From assembly GCF_024124905.1 (NCBI RefSeq), contig NZ_JAMXST010000005.1, forward strand, positions 372,001 to 436,000: a DNA stretch of 64,000 nucleotides, written 5' to 3'. Of this stretch, positions 63,488 to 64,000 are shown piece after piece. Made by a program: the position numbers and the translations under genes. Under the pieces are notes generated by a model. It was not told the origin of the DNA and ran no database searches. It saw only the letters and a program-made list of their open reading frames with translations. Numbering within the stretch: the first letter of the stretch is position 1; each line of letters starts with the position of its first letter. The stretch is from Cellulosimicrobium cellulans. Lineage in GTDB: Bacteria; Actinomycetota; Actinomycetes; Actinomycetales; Cellulomonadaceae.

Positions 63488-64000
63488 ATGCCCAGACCTC
63501 CCGTGACCCCGGGCCTCGTCGGCGTCGACGTCGGCACCTCGAGCACCAAGGGCGTGCTCGTCGGACCCGACGGCGCGATCCTCCGCTCGACGACCCGCGC
63601 CCACACCGTGGACCGGCCCGCTCCCGGCCACGTCGAGATGGACGCCGCCGTCTGGTGGGACGAGCTCGTCGCGATCGTCACCGAGCTCACGGCCGACCTG
63701 GCCCCGGGCGCCGTCCGCGGCTCCGACGTGCCCGCCGACCTCGAGGTCGCGGCCGTCGGGGTGTCGGGCATGGGTCCGTGCGTCCTGCTGACGGACGACG
63801 TCGGGACGCCGGTGCGCCCGGCGATCCTGTACGGCGTCGACACGCGCGCGACGCGTCAGATCGCCGCGCTCGACGCCGCGCTGGGGCGCGCGACCGTCCT
63901 CGACCGCTGCGGCTCCGCGCTCTCGTCCCAGGCCGCGGGACCCAAGATCGCCTGGGTCCGCGAGCACGAGGCCGAGGCCTGGTCCCGCGCCCGGCGGCTG
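63488..64000 (+). CDS. FGGY-family carbohydrate kinase, N-terminal part
   Basis: A reading frame that runs off the window end; 171 residues are visible. VGVDVGTSSTKGVLVGPDG is the FGGY ATPase phosphate-binding motif, followed by PAPGHVEMDAAVWWDELVAI and AAVGVSGMGPCVLLTDDVGT. It resembles xylulokinase or gluconokinase-type members. ATG 63488 is given; ATG 63476 and GTG 63503 are alternatives. It is divergent from the third importer operon and has a LacI-like site at its start, so it may belong to the same regulon. Confidence 0.88.
   Translation, partial: MPRPPVTPGLVGVDVGTSSTKGVLVGPDGAILRSTTRAHTVDRPAPGHVEMDAAVWWDELVAIVTELTADLAPGAVRGSDVPADLEVAAVGVSGMGPCVLLTDDVGTPVRPAILYGVDTRATRQIAALDAALGRATVLDRCGSALSSQAAGPKIAWVREHEAEAWSRARRL

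Noticed and set aside
1-64000. RNA genes, transposases, phage genes or tRNA-linked integration
   Set aside because: Read through on both strands; none could be supported.

Overview
The window is a very GC-rich chromosomal segment with divergent and convergent transcription units, many GTG starts, leaderless-looking promoters, Tat and Sec-secreted carbohydrate-active and copper enzymes, GH19 chitinases, and several CUT1 sugar ABC importers without their own ATPase. This points to a high-GC Actinomycetota member, most likely the Cellulomonas/Cellulosimicrobium/Isoptericola group (Micrococcales). The genus is an inference; no rRNA or other marker gene is present. No tRNA, rRNA, CRISPR array, transposase or phage gene was seen.

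Layout. 1-4.3 kb: the tail of a probable flavin monooxygenase, an orphan NarL-type response regulator, a decayed stretch, a YjbR-HhH protein and two small membrane proteins. 4.5-12.8 kb (minus): a three-gene secreted oxidoreductase unit, transcribed as a two-domain multicopper oxidase, a giant ThuA/discoidin/glucose-sorbosone-dehydrogenase/PKD/DUF1080 protein, and a cupredoxin protein with six Ig-like repeats. 13-31 kb: single-gene units, including an alpha/beta hydrolase, a chimeric sigma-factor pseudogene, a membrane protein, a histidine phosphatase, a DUF6194/double-MerR divergent pair, secreted phosphodiesterases, a ScyD-like protein, a PLP decarboxylase, a type II asparaginase, a GH19 chitinase without a signal peptide, and a secreted esterase with a beta-propeller.

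33.6-45.9 kb (minus): a ten-gene operon with repeated 4-bp start/stop overlaps. Its order is LacI regulator, two permeases, binding protein, two ADP-ribosylglycohydrolase-family proteins, ribokinase, a TIM-barrel/SUMF1 fusion, a CaiB-type CoA-transferase and a CitE/HpcH-type lyase. It reads as import and breakdown of an unknown ribosylated (or otherwise N/O-glycosidic) compound whose acid part may be processed as a CoA ester. Two LacI operators precede it. This is the best candidate for an undescribed pathway.

46.2-47.8 kb: a secreted CBM-GH19 chitinase and a YchJ-like gene bracketed by an exact 34-bp inverted repeat. 47.8-54.3 kb (minus): GntR, DapA-family lyase, two permeases, binding protein and FAD oxidoreductase, a second catabolic operon. 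54.4-57.6 kb: two LacI regulators and a class II aldolase. 57.7-63.0 kb (minus): binding protein, two permeases, FGGY kinase and class II aldolase/epimerase, a third sugar operon, divergent from another FGGY kinase that runs off the window end. None of the three importers has an ATPase here, so a shared MsiK-type ATPase encoded elsewhere is expected.

A striking non-coding feature is a family of six long asymmetric palindromes (about 60 bp stem-loop plus one detached half-arm) placed next to gene 3' ends at 3.5, 4.3, 17.2, 29.9, 30.8 and 33.5 kb. A related palindrome lies in frame inside the TIM-barrel/SUMF1 gene.
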